Below are positions 22,721-35,022 of a stretch of 64,000 bases of DNA, in pieces (the first letter of the stretch is position 1; each line of letters starts with the position of its first letter). The stretch lies in the NCBI GenBank assembly GCA_015179125.1, contig WHVA01000063.1:248001-312000 (forward strand). Reading direction: 5' to 3'. The DNA comes from Gautieria morchelliformis. Lineage: Eukaryota > Basidiomycota > Agaricomycetes > Gomphales > Gomphaceae. The position numbers were made by a program, and so were the translations under genes. The notes below the pieces were generated by a model that was not told the origin of the DNA, did no database searches, and saw only the letters and a program-made list of their open reading frames with translations.

Positions 22721-24851
22721 TACAAGGTGTGGATTCCTCGCACCCACACACTGATCAAGGCCAGGGACGTCGTATTTGACGAGCTGAAACATATCGAACA
22801 TGTCACCATCCATGCCACTGATGACGATGACACACCAATGCTTTGGACTCATGGAAACAAAATACCAGTCTTCCTCAGGCCTACCGAGACGAAGTCCAAC
22901 GAGATGTGGGATCACAACAATGAACTACCCCCGCTCATCATGAACGAGTCGTTTGGCGTAAAGGATGGAGAAGGGGACGAGGAACTTGAGGATGGGGTCG
23001 ACGGGGACAGAAGGAGGAGCGCACGGATGTGCTCGGTGACGGGAAGCATGTGGAAGGGACAGCTGAAGAACAAGATGGAACAGGAGAGTCTAAAGTCAGT
23101 GAGGAGAGGGAGAATGACGAAGATAACACACCAAAGGAGTTTTTAAAGGGACCCTGGATGGATCCTTCAAACATGGAATATGGCAGAGGGAAGAGACACG
23201 CGGCATTGCTTACGGAGATAGCGGCGATGGCACATGGGAGGACGGATCTCGAGGAGACAGAAGCGGCATTTGTGATGCTTGCAGAGGACGAGCCGGGCAG
23301 CTATAGAGAGGCGATGAGGTCAGAGCACCCGGAGAAGTGGAAGAAAGCATGCGAGGAGGAGTACAACACCTTGAGGGGGTACTACACGTGGATGCTCGTC
23401 GAAAGGCCAGCCAACACAAACATTGTTGGTAGCCGATGGACATTCCAAGTCAAAGGCGACAACCTGGGACAAATCGATAAGTTCAAAGCCAGGCTCATTG
23501 CACAGGGCTACTCACAGATTCCAGGAGTTGACTACCAAGACAATATTCCCCTACCATTCAACTCACCTCCATATGACTCATACTCACGCTAGCATGCAAA
23601 TATGACCTAGAATTACGACACATCAATGTCAAAGGTGCGTATCTCAACGGTAAGCTCAAAGATACCGTATACATGCACCAGCCTGAAGGATTCATCAAGC
23701 CGGGAGAGGAAAATCTTGTATGCAAGTTGAATAAGGGGATATATGGGTTGAAGCAGTCGGGGAGAGTGTGACATGCGACACTGAGGGGAGAGATGGAGAG
23801 GATCGGGTTCACGGGGGGGGAGGCAGATACGACTGTGTTTTTCAGGTTTGGAGAGGGAGGAAACACGGAGATCACTGGGTGGTACGTGGATGACAGGCTC
23901 TTGGCATCAAACTCGTTGACTTCGATGGAGAGGATGATCAGTGACATAAGGGGAAGCTTTGACATACAGGACTTGGGCGATCCAACACGTTTGCTTGGCA
24001 TTCAAATCATCAGAAGGCGTGACCTCGGAACTATTCACATTTCACAACCCTCATTCATCACCACCGTCGGCAACCGCTTCGATATCACATCCAGACGTGT
24101 GGTGAACTCACCCATGGATCCCAATATCGAACTACGCGTCTCCACCAGCCCGTTCGACGTAATTGACTCAGCTTACGCATCGATCGTCGGCAGTATCAAC
24201 TACTGCACGGTGGCCACGCGACCAGACATATCCTACGCAGTCAATAAATGTGCCCAGTACGTGTCAAAGCCAAATCTCACTCACTGGGAAGTGGCCAAAC
24301 GCATTGTGCACTACCTGATGAACACAAAAGAATACGGGATCATGTACGTCAGAGAGGGGGAAGGAGTCCAAGGGTACACTCACAACCTAGCGGGGTTCAC
24401 CAACGCTGACTTCGCTGGAGATCAAGATGATAGGAAGTCGACGATGGGATGGGTCTTCACATTTAATGGTGCGCCCATATCCTGGGCATCTAAGAAACAG
24501 AATCTTGTCAGCAGGTCATTGATGGAGTCAGAGGTGGTGGCCAGATCATTCGCAATGGCAGAAGGGATATGGCTCATATGACTGGGAAAGGATTTCAAAC
24601 ATGTCTTCACTCCCATCCCCCTTTTTACCAACAACCAGTCATCTATTGCATTCACCAACGACAGCGCCAGTAACAGCCGTACCAAACACATCAATATCCA
24701 TTACCACTACACGAAAGAACAGATAGTGGCGGGCAATATCGACTTACGCTATGTCAAAACCATTGATAACCCTGCCAACATACTGACAAAACCGTTGGCA
24801 CCGCGCAAGCACCTCCATACCCTAGAAATTCTAGGGGTACGTCGGGCTTGA
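22718..24851 (+). pseudogene. Ty1/copia Pol fragment: integrase tail, RT, RNase H
   Basis: This is 5'-truncated Ty1/copia pol. It opens in the integrase-RT linker (KAYKVWIPRTHTLIKARDVV), then RT (WTFQVKGDNLGQIDKFKARL; VKGAYLNG; GIYGLKQSG; catalytic WYVDDRLLAS intact), then RNase H (NYCTVATRPDISYAVNKCAQ; ADFAGDQDDRKSTMGW; SRTKHINIHYH; ILTKPLAPRKH). Three frames are used: frameshifts near 23030-23145 and near 23545, and stops at 23574-23576, 23769-23771 and 24579-24581. The final stop is at 24849-24851, just before a GGGGGAG purine tract and the LTR. RT-before-integrase order is excluded because integrase precedes RT, which is the copia order. Confidence 0.92.
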
Positions 24852-24858
24852 GGGGGAG

Positions 24859-25473
24859 TGTCATGAGGAAAAGCCTATAACATTCCTTCATGATGATCAC
24901 ACGACTATCTGAACGACATCTCATTCACCATCTGTATACATGTCCATCCTGAGCACCTGCGCTAACGAGTTCATCCCCCCCCAAGTACGAGTTGAAACCA
25001 CATCTGAGTCCACATCCGAGTCCACACTTACACATGACGAGTTGAGCCAAGGTACGAGAATCACATGCACACAAGCAGATATGTACTCCAAACACACCGA
25101 GTTGAGCCATACACCGATCCCATCTAATGACACCTTCACGCCAACACCTACGCGCCGAGTTTTTCATTCCTATACAATTCCACCTACCCTTCTGCATTAT
25201 CTCTCGAGCCATCAAGCGAGCCCCCACCATTCAGCCTTATGTGAGGGCAATACCAAGCAGGCAAGTAGCGGCATGGGTATACTATGCTGCCAGTATGTAT
25301 GCACCGACTGTATACACTTACACTATCCCCATCATTCCACCTTCCATATCGAAGCCCCTATCCAAGTCTGCATAAATAGCTCACTATGTACAAGTAAAAT
25401 ACAAACGAACTTTTTGAGCCCTTTGACTTTGAGCTTCTAAGTCCATTGAGTCATTTACTCTCTTACATCTCAC
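24859..25473 (+). repeat. 3' LTR of copia element 1
   Basis: It starts TGTCATGAGGAAAAGCC two bases after the purine tract. A TATA-like CATAAATAGC is at 25369. The right limit is approximate: it is placed where a second copia coding fragment begins. No target duplication can be tested because the 5' end is missing. Confidence 0.6.
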
Positions 25474-25668
25474 ACCGAACTTGGCCTCGAGTTAAAAGGC
25501 CACACACATCTGTTCTATTCGAGACTCAACACTCTATCAGTTTCACCTGTATCCACGAAGGACAACATCGCCGACCTCCTAACAAAGTCACTGACCCATG
25601 ACCAGCACCAAAGGCTACGCTCGAAGCTAGGACTCAAGGATGGTTCAATCGTGGGGGAGTGTTGTAAA
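25474..25668 (+). pseudogene. tail of a second copia Pol (RNase H end)
   Basis: One frame reads SVSPVSTKDNIADLLTKSLT then DQHQRLRSKLGLKDG and stops after the purine tract GTGGGGGAG, the usual C-terminus of copia RNase H. It is a different family from element 1 (compare NPANILTKPLAPRKH there). Element 1 therefore appears to have inserted into this older copy, leaving only its 3' end visible. Confidence 0.7.
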
Positions 25669-25822
25669 TCCGAGTGACCGATTGCCGAGTCTGCACTATC
25701 CTCTCTTTTTACAGTTATTATTACTCAGCAACTAGTATAGATGCATAATACGTGTACAACGGCGCTTCAGACACTTCTCTGACACCGTCTAGGTTCTAAA
25801 CTGCCTAGAGGTTGCTCATACA
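25669..25822 (+). repeat. short LTR of copia element 2 (about 154 bp)
   Basis: It starts TGTTGTAAATCC directly after the purine tract; the best end is GCTCATACA at 25822, just before the transposase remnant resumes coding. The short length is normal for copia. The end is inferred. Confidence 0.5.
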
Positions 25823-25827
25823 ATAGA

Positions 25828-26680
25828 AGCTTGGAAAATCATTTACCCTGGTTCCAATGGCAATGCCTGGTGGGATACAGAACAGCTGCTTACTCAAGTG
25901 AAGCACGCAATCCAGGTGTTCGAGAAATTGCACCCAAATTGTGTCACACTCTTTATTTTTGATCAGTCATCAGCTCACGTATCATTGGGTCCAGATGCAC
26001 TCAAAGCTTTGGAAATGAACAAGTCGGATGGTGGGAAGCAGTGTCGACAGCATGACACAGTCATCCCTGAATCCAATCCAGTTGCAGAGCACTGAGGAAA
26101 GGTACAGAAGATGACACTTCCAGATGGCAGATCAAAAGGTTTGGAATGTGTTCTTACTGAACATGGTTTTGATGTTCATAAGATGCATGCCAAGTGTGCA
26201 CCAGTATGCCCATTCAAAAATACTGATTGCTGCATGGGCTGTCTCCTCAGCAAACAGAATGATTTCCTGAATCAAGAGTCTATGCTTGAGGCTCTTATCA
26301 AGAAAGCCAGGCATGAATGCATCTTCCTGCCCAAGTTCACTGTGAGCTCAATCCAATTGAGATGGTAAGTTCAATGTTTTGTGGTGAGTTTATTTAGTCT
26401 GACAGGCTTGAACCAGAGTACTGGGGATGAGTCAAGTATCACTATCATGAGGTATCCAAGCCAACTTTTGCAGAAGTGAAGAAAGTCGCATTGCAATATC
26501 TTAACACATGCCCTACCGATGTAATCCAGTGATTTATCAATCGATCCTGGAGGTTCATGAATGCATACCAGATGGGGCTTACTGGTAATGCTGCTGAATG
26601 GCCGTCAGGAAGCAAAAGCAACATCTGCAGGTTTCAAACAGAGCAATGATGTCAATTGAGGCCATTCTGAACCCAACTTA
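25828..26680 (+). pseudogene. DDE transposase-like remnant (Tc1/mariner-type core)
   Basis: The sequence reads EAWKIIYPGSNGNAWWDTEQ, then LFIFDQSSAHVSLGPDALKA (second catalytic Asp region), KMTLPDGRSKGL, MHAKCAPVCPF, LLSKQNDFLNQES, and near 26340, after a one-base shift, CELNPIEM. D ... LNPIE resembles the Tc1/mariner catalytic core. A GTAAGT intron follows (from 26367), then KPTFAEVKKVALQYL and INRSWRFMNAYQMGLTG. Stops occur at 26093-26095, near 26427 and at 26530-26532. The family is common in basidiomycete genomes; I recall it without a settled name. The N-termin is lost at the copia LTR. No terminal repeats were identified. Confidence 0.6.
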
Positions 26681-27346
26681 GCATACTTGTTAGCAACTCG
26701 GGGTTATGGCAGGGAAGGTTCTGTAGAGTTCTTAGAAAGCTAGAATCAAATTTACTCTCTCAGTGAATTTATTGTCACTGTTATATTAATACAATACCTA
26801 GAATCAAATTTACTACATGATTTTCAGTCAACATGCTATGGAAATATAAAAGATACTACTCGCCTCTCTCAGTGAATTTATTGTCACTGGGAGAGGAGTA
26901 CTATTCTGTCTCAGAATGCATATACGTGCACCCGGCCCTTTAGCGCTCAAGAGCTCGTGCATCGGAAGTCATTTCAAACTCCGCTGGGTGCAGCCGCCTG
27001 TGAAAATAGAGATAACAAAGTGAAATGGAGAGATAGGGAGTGACTGGAAATTTTCGAAAATAATCAGAGAAATGAATGCATGGTACAAGAACAATGTGAG
27101 AAGAGATTGAAACACCATACAATAAATCGAACATATTATGCTGATTTTGGTGCAGGAGCATAACTGGACCCAACAGCATACATATTTTTCAAATTTTGGG
27201 TCCAAAAATTTGGCCACCTTCAAAAGTTGTAGGAAAAATCTAGGAGACATGTTTTCTGACGTATTTTGACCCACTGAATCCAATTCTGAACTCATTTTGT
27301 CCAAAAAAAAATCTGATCATGAGATCTCAAGTTTGCTGAGTTTGAT
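26681..27346. other. intergenic with small repeated motifs
   Basis: CTAGAATCAAATTTACT occurs at about 26740 and 26800, and CTCTCAGTGAATTTATTGTC at about 26757 and 26867. Nothing else was recognised. Confidence 0.5.
26853..26904. repeat. foldback with about 21-bp arms
   Basis: ATACTACTC-CCTCTC-CAGTGA faces TCACTG-GAGAGGAGTACTAT around an 8-bp loop ATTTATTG, with two or three mismatches. It may be a MITE relic. Confidence 0.6.
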
Positions 27347-27824
27347 TGTCCGCAACTGTACTACCTTTGTACTGACCCTGAGCCTTGTGATACCATGCCC
27401 AACCCTGAGCTCATGCCCAAGTTTAACCACATGATCTTATCTCCTTAGTTATCTGTTCCATTCCATCACACATCAATTAGTTATAATTAACTTGCCTGTA
27501 TCCCTGCATATGCTCACCCCTGACCATTATCTTGCCCATATAAACCCTGCTATGTGCACTCTTATTCCTCAGTCTGAATATTGACTATTGTACTCCCTTT
27601 GATCCTTAGCTATTTTCTAAGTACTCACCTCTTGAGTCAAATCTCGCCTCTTATTTGTTTACCTAAGAAATTGGGACTTGTACATAGGGCAGGCACAGCA
27701 CACGAGCTGAAGCCAAGTCCCTCTCTGACTTCCCTCTTTGAACCTCATTCTGTAACCTTGGACCTTACCTTGGGTTTCACCCCTGAGCTTGGTCACCCTC
27801 CCTCTGAAAGATCATGTCATAACA
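27347..27824 (+). repeat. diverged LTR of family C
   Basis: It is homologous to the minus-strand LTR at 7441-8001: CCTTGTGATAC, the CCATATAAACCCTGC promoter block (27534-27550), GGGACTTGTAC and GAAGCCAAGTCCCTCTCTGA occur in the same order. It ends CATAACA. No matching target duplication was found, so the left limit is approximate and the copy is old, with many C-to-T changes. Confidence 0.65.
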
Positions 27825-30800
27825 TCTCCCTTCTGTGAATGGCTGGATCTTCATTTGCAATACATTGTGTGCTGCGCAGTCTGTTCCCCACATCAATGGT
27901 CAATATTTGAAGCTGGAGAGAGAAGTTCCTCCCACACCAACCTCTTTCCACTCACGAACCCAACCTTCTGAAGGTACCACAGCACCCCTGGCATCCACAA
28001 CAGGCCCCCTCTATCTCTATGTCGGAGGAAGGTGGAAGTGGTGAAGTGGTGGTGGCGGAACGCTGACGTAGTAACTGATAGAGCTGAGGCCGTCATACAT
28101 ATCATTTCACGCTGTGTCTACACTATAATTGAAAGATCACAGGTGTCCGCTTATACACTCTAATTCTTCTGTAAGCATACACTTCGATCCAAGCTTCAAA
28201 CTAACTTTCACTGGTTGGGTCCCTGGCTGGGCACCATCTTGAAACAGTGCGAGTAGGTCAAGAAGCAAGCCTGAATCAAGGCAGGCACATTCCCAGGTAT
28301 ATTTCATCGATGCTTCGCTGGTCATTGGTTATTTTGGATATGCCAATGTTTGGGTATTGTAACCATGATTTGATCCTGTACTTGTGCCCACTCAGTGAAG
28401 GTCGAAAATCGATGGTGAGGGTGATGAATCGGATGAGTCAATGGATCGAAAACGGGGAGGAAGCAAAGTGAGGCCAGGGCAGCAGTGCAGCGAGGCGTCG
28501 TGGTATAGATCGTAGAGGACGTAGAACCATCCAGTGCCAGAGATAACGCCAATACAGCCAGAAAGACCCTGAGAAAGATCTGGCTAGATGATTTGATGAC
28601 AATCAAATGAAGACGATGACGAGGCTGATCAGTAGAGCTAGAAATTGGAGGGGATTAATATCGAACGAATGGAGCCAGAATCGAAGCAGAGGGTGGACGC
28701 AGGCCGGTGTGTGGTAAAACAGAGCAGGAGGGTCAAGCCCTAATCCAGACAGTAGATAGTAAGCTAGAGCGCCAGGAATGCATCCAGCGCTACAAACAAA
28801 CCCAGAGAGACCCCCGGTGAGCCAGGTCCAGGTGGACCATATACTCAGTCGACTCCCGGATATATTGATACATCGATCAATATAGCCAGACCATTAACGA
28901 GCGAGCCGGTAACTAGAACAAACATCCTTCGAATTCTGATGGGCCCTGGGGAAATCTCTCGCTCACCGCTGATTCTGATTCTCGCTGGCGGCTGGCTTGA
29001 GGCGCTCACGCTCACTATTCGCACAGGGTAGCCAGCGGCCAGAAAAGGCCGTATAGTACGGAGGGGTTGCCGAAGTTAGGGACTGGAGGCACAGGGGTGA
29101 CCGGCTAGATTGTGACCGCAACCAGACCGTGACTATCTAGAAGCTACCATGTGCTATAGTGCCAGCTACGCCTGATTGCCCTGCAGTGCCGTGCATCCCT
29201 TCCTCGAGGCCTGTTTCTGCATTAGCAGCCTTGCTCCGTGGTTGCGGTACCGGTCTCTGCATCGCACACAGGCAGGCAACAATACTATCCACATAGGGGT
29301 CAGGCCCCGCGACGCACTAGTCCAACTATCATATATCAGGCTCCTGGCGCACGTATCGAGATTTGGCGCCTTGGCACTGGTTCGTGACAGTCGTCGAGCG
29401 TTCAGCAGATGGCAGTGACGTATGATGTATGTGGTGTGAGTATTACGACGTATGTATTTTATATATATGTGTGTGTACACGCACGCCGTGATAGGAATAT
29501 CCTTATTCAAGGTTTACTGCATATCCAAAATATTGCTTATACTGTATCACATCGCTCTCAGCTTCTGCGATTTTCCACCATCTCCTAAGACATCGAACTC
29601 GACTATTGACTTAGTTACGATGCCTAATGCCAGTGCCATATGGGTTAGCTTTCCTTTCCAGCTTTTGCTTTTTTTTCTGTCGTTTATGAAAGGCAAATTA
29701 CCTGTTCTTATCTTAAAACCAATTCAGATATATCATGATACTGGCAGCGGACGTTCTGCCAACCTGCTTCGAGTCCTATTGAGCGAGCCCTGCAGCTTGA
29801 CGGTGACCGCAGCTTAGCGTTGGGCTGCGGGGGTTCGTCAGAAATCTAGCTCGCTCGCTCTGCCTATGCTGTAAGTACTTGCGAATCTCTTCTCAACTTC
29901 CGAGCTACGTACTAATGCGTGCATCACGAGATCTGCGACATCACATTAGCGACATGAGCCATGTCCTCCGAATTGAGTCGATCTACACGATCCGGTGCTA
30001 CCCGCGCGCACTCTCGGTACGCGACTGGTCCTTGTATATATTAAGTATATCACCCGACCGAACCCCCATGCAGCGCTAGCCCAATCGTGACGGTCAGACC
30101 TCAGGCCTCAGGTCTCAGTCCCAGCCGCGCAGGAGGGTCATGACCAGGCTCCTTCTAGGCGACTAGGGTGGGTATCCATTGTACCAGAGTACTCAACATG
30201 GCGGTAAAATCAAGTTATGCCTGAGTGGTGCCCGTTGCTTTATGAAAGTTCGTGTGACGCATGCCAGCACCCCCTCCGTCATCCAATACCTGCAACCATG
30301 CGTCAGCAACGTCCAAGGTGCCATGGCCAGATGCCAGGTACTCGTTACGCAAGGACCCGATCCTAGAAGACAGATATCTCAAAGAGGAAGCGCCATATTC
30401 GTTTGATTATAGTAGACGCCGAAAATAAAGGACGTTTACTGATAAGGAGGATCCGAAAAGGGGTTATATTCCTAAATTAGAACATCACGGGGGATGGCGG
30501 AACATGGCAGTTGCATCACCTTAGACGAGTGGGCCCTGGCCCAGGGATGGGGACTCGCTTATGCGTGTCATTGTATTACCCAGCCGGGCCGCTGCTAGCT
30601 TGCTCAAGCGGGTAACGTATTGGGTATGTTTACACGGATACGAGACTACATTACCAATGTAAAGACAATAGATGTGACTGATAAAATATAATACAATTGA
30701 GCATAATAATGGAGGGGTATATATACAATGAAGAATGTTCACATTGAACGACACGATATCGATGGAATTAATACAAGGGGTTGGATACGCGGTCACCCTG

Positions 30801-33800
30801 CACTTGGGATTGAGCATCTCTTATTGAATCGGGTACTTGCGTATAATTGTGTTTGAATCGGCGGGATATACTATATATCTTAAGCATGATTAGATCTTAT
30901 GTTTGAATGGAGGTTGACGAAGTTGGGCAATTTTGGGCACTGTTGAAGTTTGACGAGTTTGGAAGAAGCCATCATCGCAGAACTTGATCCAAGACAGATA
31001 GATCTATTTTCTGGTCATGGACAAATATCGAATCACCAATATCAATATCTTCCCGCCGTATGCATAGCCTGTAGTCAAGTAAAATACGTATATGATAGAT
31101 ACATATGCATCCATCTACACCGCACCTTGAGCTGTTTGAAATTATTTGTCTCAGATGCGACAGCTGCCACCCGCATCAAGACCACAGGCCGCCCGCTGGC
31201 TAAGCAGGGACTCATCATGCTGGCATTCCATAACCCGGTGTGGATGTCATGCAGGGCTGAGCGTTACGCTCGCAGATGCCACTGGCGCGCGAAGCATCAT
31301 CCACGAACACATCCCATAGATGCACGCCGCTCCGACGGTGGTCTACACAACGGCAGGCCCTGCACGGTGGTACCATGACGACAAAGGGTCAGAGGCAAAG
31401 AATAGATGGAAGCAAGGAACGTCACGGTCGGTCACGCACATCGCTTTCAACACCGCCACCGCCACCGCAGCCGCAGAAGGCCTTGGCTTCCCTCTTTGTG
31501 TATATATTTTTGTCATCTCATTTCATTCCGAGCCCTGCATCGACACGCAAGTATTCTGTGATGCGTTAACTTTCGAGGCTCATGAGGCTCTGGTCACCGT
31601 CGCGTCCTGGTGCGTCCGATTTCGAACGGGATCATAGTCTTGTCGTCCGTGCGTGGACTCTGAGGACCTGAATACACCAAGCCATCAGCTCAGCGCTTCA
31701 GCAGTCGCCAATCGCCAATCGCCAATCAATAACTCGGAGATCACCTTCAAACACGCCAGGCCCCCAGGCTCCTCTAGGCTCATACTTATCTCATATCTCC
31801 TTATGCACATGGACGTCTTCCACCGCATCCTTCGCAATTTCGGAACCAATCTACCCGCCTCGCTGGCATCCTTATTACAGTAACGTCCTTCTCACCGCTT
31901 ATTATACCCCTATGGCAGGCTTCTTAGCCGCCGTCGCTTCGCGGTTGTTGTATGGCATTCGAACGCAATTGAGAATTTGAAATTTATGGCTTCTTCCTTC
32001 GCGTCGCGTACGTGTCCCCGGGATCCGGCACCAGCCACAGCTTGTGGAGGGCGTCCAAGTGTTTGGTGGGCCTGCGGGCACTGCTTCGGTGGTCTACTAA
32101 TCACATCTATTGGTTAACTAGCACATGCATGTGGGTGAGTCTTGGATCCTCGGACTATCGTCCCCGCCTTTGCATATTTACCTGCCTTTGTACCCCACCC
32201 ACTTCGCCCATGGACCGTGGATGTGACATTACGGTATGCTCTCCGCACCTTATGTATGCCCATAAACGTGCAGAACTTGACAGGCTTGGTACTCGCTATA
32301 TCACATCGTCTCCATATCATCTCGATATTATCCTATGAGCATATCTCCGGTATGCGTAAGCGTACACAGCATTCTTCAAGCTTGGACACTGGATTCGGAC
32401 TGGTCCAGGCCCCGTACGTGTTCAACGTTCACCCCTGGCTCCCTCTCAGTGACTAATGAACCCAGGCCTATTACCCACTGACAGCTCATTAACCTCGGTG
32501 ACAGCTAGCCCACTCAATATAAATTCATCATCCGCCTCCTAAGTTCGTCCTTCGATATGAAAGTTCGAAATGAGTACGCAATCTGCAATTCGCAATTCGT
32601 GCTTCTTCATTGAACGCTCCGCATCGCTCGGTACGAGGCCCTGGGATTTGGCCTGGGTATGGGGACGGGGGCCGTGAGAACGGTGGCTGGTTTGGAGCTG
32701 GGAGGTGTTATCGTAGGTTTATTACTGTAGAAAGAATGTATATAAGTCTGGGTATTATTCCTACATAGCTCGTTATACTCGCTACTCGCCTCTGCTTAAG
32801 TTGTCAACGCGCATGACCATGCATGCATTCGGACTCGGACTCGGACTCGGACACCTAAGATGGGTGATCAGTTCTGTGAAGGCATAACTAGTACTAAACT
32901 AGGAGCGCTCACGTGATGCCCATGAGGTGCATGATCAAGCTACTTATTGCGACAGTAACCTTGCTGATTGCCGGATGCAGTGCTGTACTACTCCCTTCGT
33001 CCGATTGGGTCGAGCCGGCTGAAACTTGAGCAACGATCGAGCTCAACAGGTTTCATGCTTGTGTGCGACTAGCTCGGAAGCATAAGTGATGTCGCTTGAA
33101 CCCCAGTTCTTGGCCGATGTTGACCTTGATGGTGATGTTGCCGATTCAACGCTCAATTAATAGTATCCCCGCGCTCCAGTATTGCGTGCTTCGACTTCAA
33201 ATTGGGATCCGGATCCGGATCGGACTGGACTCTCACCTCTAGTGTATTACCACCTCCGCTCACTGGAGGCGGTGATACACCAGAGGTGAGACGGAAGTGC
33301 TTACGCACGCACCGTGCTCCGAGTCTTCGAATTGGACTGGTTGACCGTTGATTTGAGCCAGTACCGAAAGGAAAGCCGCAGTCCCGACCCACGGTAATCA
33401 GGAAACTTGGAACTATCCCTCTTAGTTGTAGACTCTTGTCAGTGAAGGAGCACCATAAGTATCGCAAGCCACAGTAACAGTTTGAACGGCGGGGAATGAG
33501 ATAGGTGTTTAGAGGGTGTGATCAGCCCGCGTTAGTGGCGAACGCTGTGGTGACGGAGGGAGAATGCGGCATCGAGGTCCCTGTATATGCACATGTACCT
33601 CTAGCACAGGCCTGGCCGGAGCATGGGGACCTAGATCACAGGGATCTAGCACGGGACCTGTAGGGGCGATACATCATACATGGTATCTATATTCGTGCTA
33701 GAGATCGCAGTCTACATGTTTCTAGGTCCCCCGGTGGATGGATATGATGCAATGTCGACGGGATGGGCGGTTCTCGCCGGATTAAAATGATGGGATGGGA

Positions 33801-35022
33801 CGGACGGTGTCAAGTCGTCGAATACGACAGTCGAGTAACATACACTGTGTGCGCGTCAACCGATTGCGCGTGGATACATATGAACAAGCGCCAGAGTCTA
33901 TATAAACCTGGAGCACCGCCGAGGTGCAAGCTCGGACGAAACAGGAAGCGAGACTGTGAACCTTGAGCTTGAGCTTGATTCTAAGTATAACCCTCCCACC
34001 TCCGGAGCTTCAACGAGTGCAGCACAGAGCGTCGCCGGCCAGATTTCCGCATGGGGAATATTGACAGTACATAGCGTTTCTGACTAGAGCGCGAATCAAG
34101 CGGGAATGTGAAACATCATGTGCGTTCAACTTTCCCTGATGGCGCTTCTCAAGTTGGTGAACAGTGGTACGCGCGCGTCAGTACTGAAGTGGATAAGTTG
34201 GTACGTGCGATCGAGGTGATCCCCCCGTTGAGCGTTGAGGTGCAATCGCACACCAAGCTTGGACACGTCACACATGGCATGCGTGATAGACTGGGTGTGA
34301 GACGAGGAAGGGCTGAAAGGGTTATGCGATGGGCTGGGACGGAACGTCCAAAGCGGAAGCACGATTGACTGGGATCGATGAAGGGATGGAGCTCGCGAGA
34401 TGAGGCGATCCTCGTGATTACCATGGCTGGGAACTGAGCCTGCAATTAATTTTCTCCTGAGCATAACGCCCGAGGCTAAAGCTTGAGCTTAAACCACGCA
34501 GCATGGCTGCCGCTTCGAATTCGATCGATCGGATACATCGGACAATGGGAAATGTGGAAGCACGGTGAGAGCTTCGGGCATTCGCGTCTTGGACATCTCG
34601 GGAGAAAGGCTGAACGGATGACGAAGCGGATTATGAATGGAATCAGGAGCAGGGTCGCATGCGGGCGACATGGTGGCGTCGAGGAGGATGTGGCCTGGCC
34701 GCAATCACATTAACCTATGGAGACTCATCGATCAGACATGTCTCACAGCGAGAAGTCACGCCCACAGCCCTGCTGGTATTTGCGATGGCGACGTCGATCC
34801 GGGCCACGTTCCCGGGCGTGCGCGGTGGCGGAGTCGCGCACGGCGATGCCCTCGCGCCGGCTCCCGGGGGTGCGGCGGACGCCTCGAGGCTGCCAGGCCC
34901 GCGCCGGGCGTCCGGTGCGCGGATGGGTTCCTTTTGTGTGGGCCGCGTTCCGGGAGCCGGGGAATGTAAGCGGCGTAACTGTTGAATGGCATCAATTTCT
35001 GGCCTGACTAGAGCCACCACCC
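27825..35022. other. gene-poor region, no supported gene
   Basis: There are about 7 kb of short frames without splice-consistent coding blocks. A minus-strand frame at 28322-28606 begins with a hydrophobic, signal-like stretch (FLRVFLAVLALSLALDG) but lacks any other support. 34790-34960 is GC-rich and open on both strands and lies directly upstream of the FYR gene, so it is probably its promoter or 5' UTR. A hairpin at 33231-33291 is listed separately. Confidence 0.5.
33231..33291 (-). repeat. 27-bp inverted repeat, hairpin
   Basis: TCTCACCTCTAGTGTATTAC begins the left arm and the right arm ends in AGAGGTGAGA, with a six-base loop. The three arm differences would be G-U wobbles in a minus-strand transcript, so the minus-strand RNA would fold as a nearly perfect stem. 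Confidence 0.75.

Noticed and set aside
27342..27829. Target duplication around the family-C LTR at 27347
   Set aside because: TTGAT and TCTCC do not match; the copy is old or truncated.
28322..28606. Small secreted protein on the minus strand
   Set aside because: Only a hydrophobic start supports it; no cleavage context, cysteines, introns or homologue known to me.
27825..34700. tRNA or other RNA genes
   Set aside because: Looking by eye for B-box-like sequences with matching stems gave nothing convincing; a covariance-model scan would be needed.
34637..35007. Overlapping ORFs in the GC-rich block upstream of the FYR gene
   Set aside because: They are open in several frames on both strands and end next to the FYR start; more likely promoter or 5' UTR.
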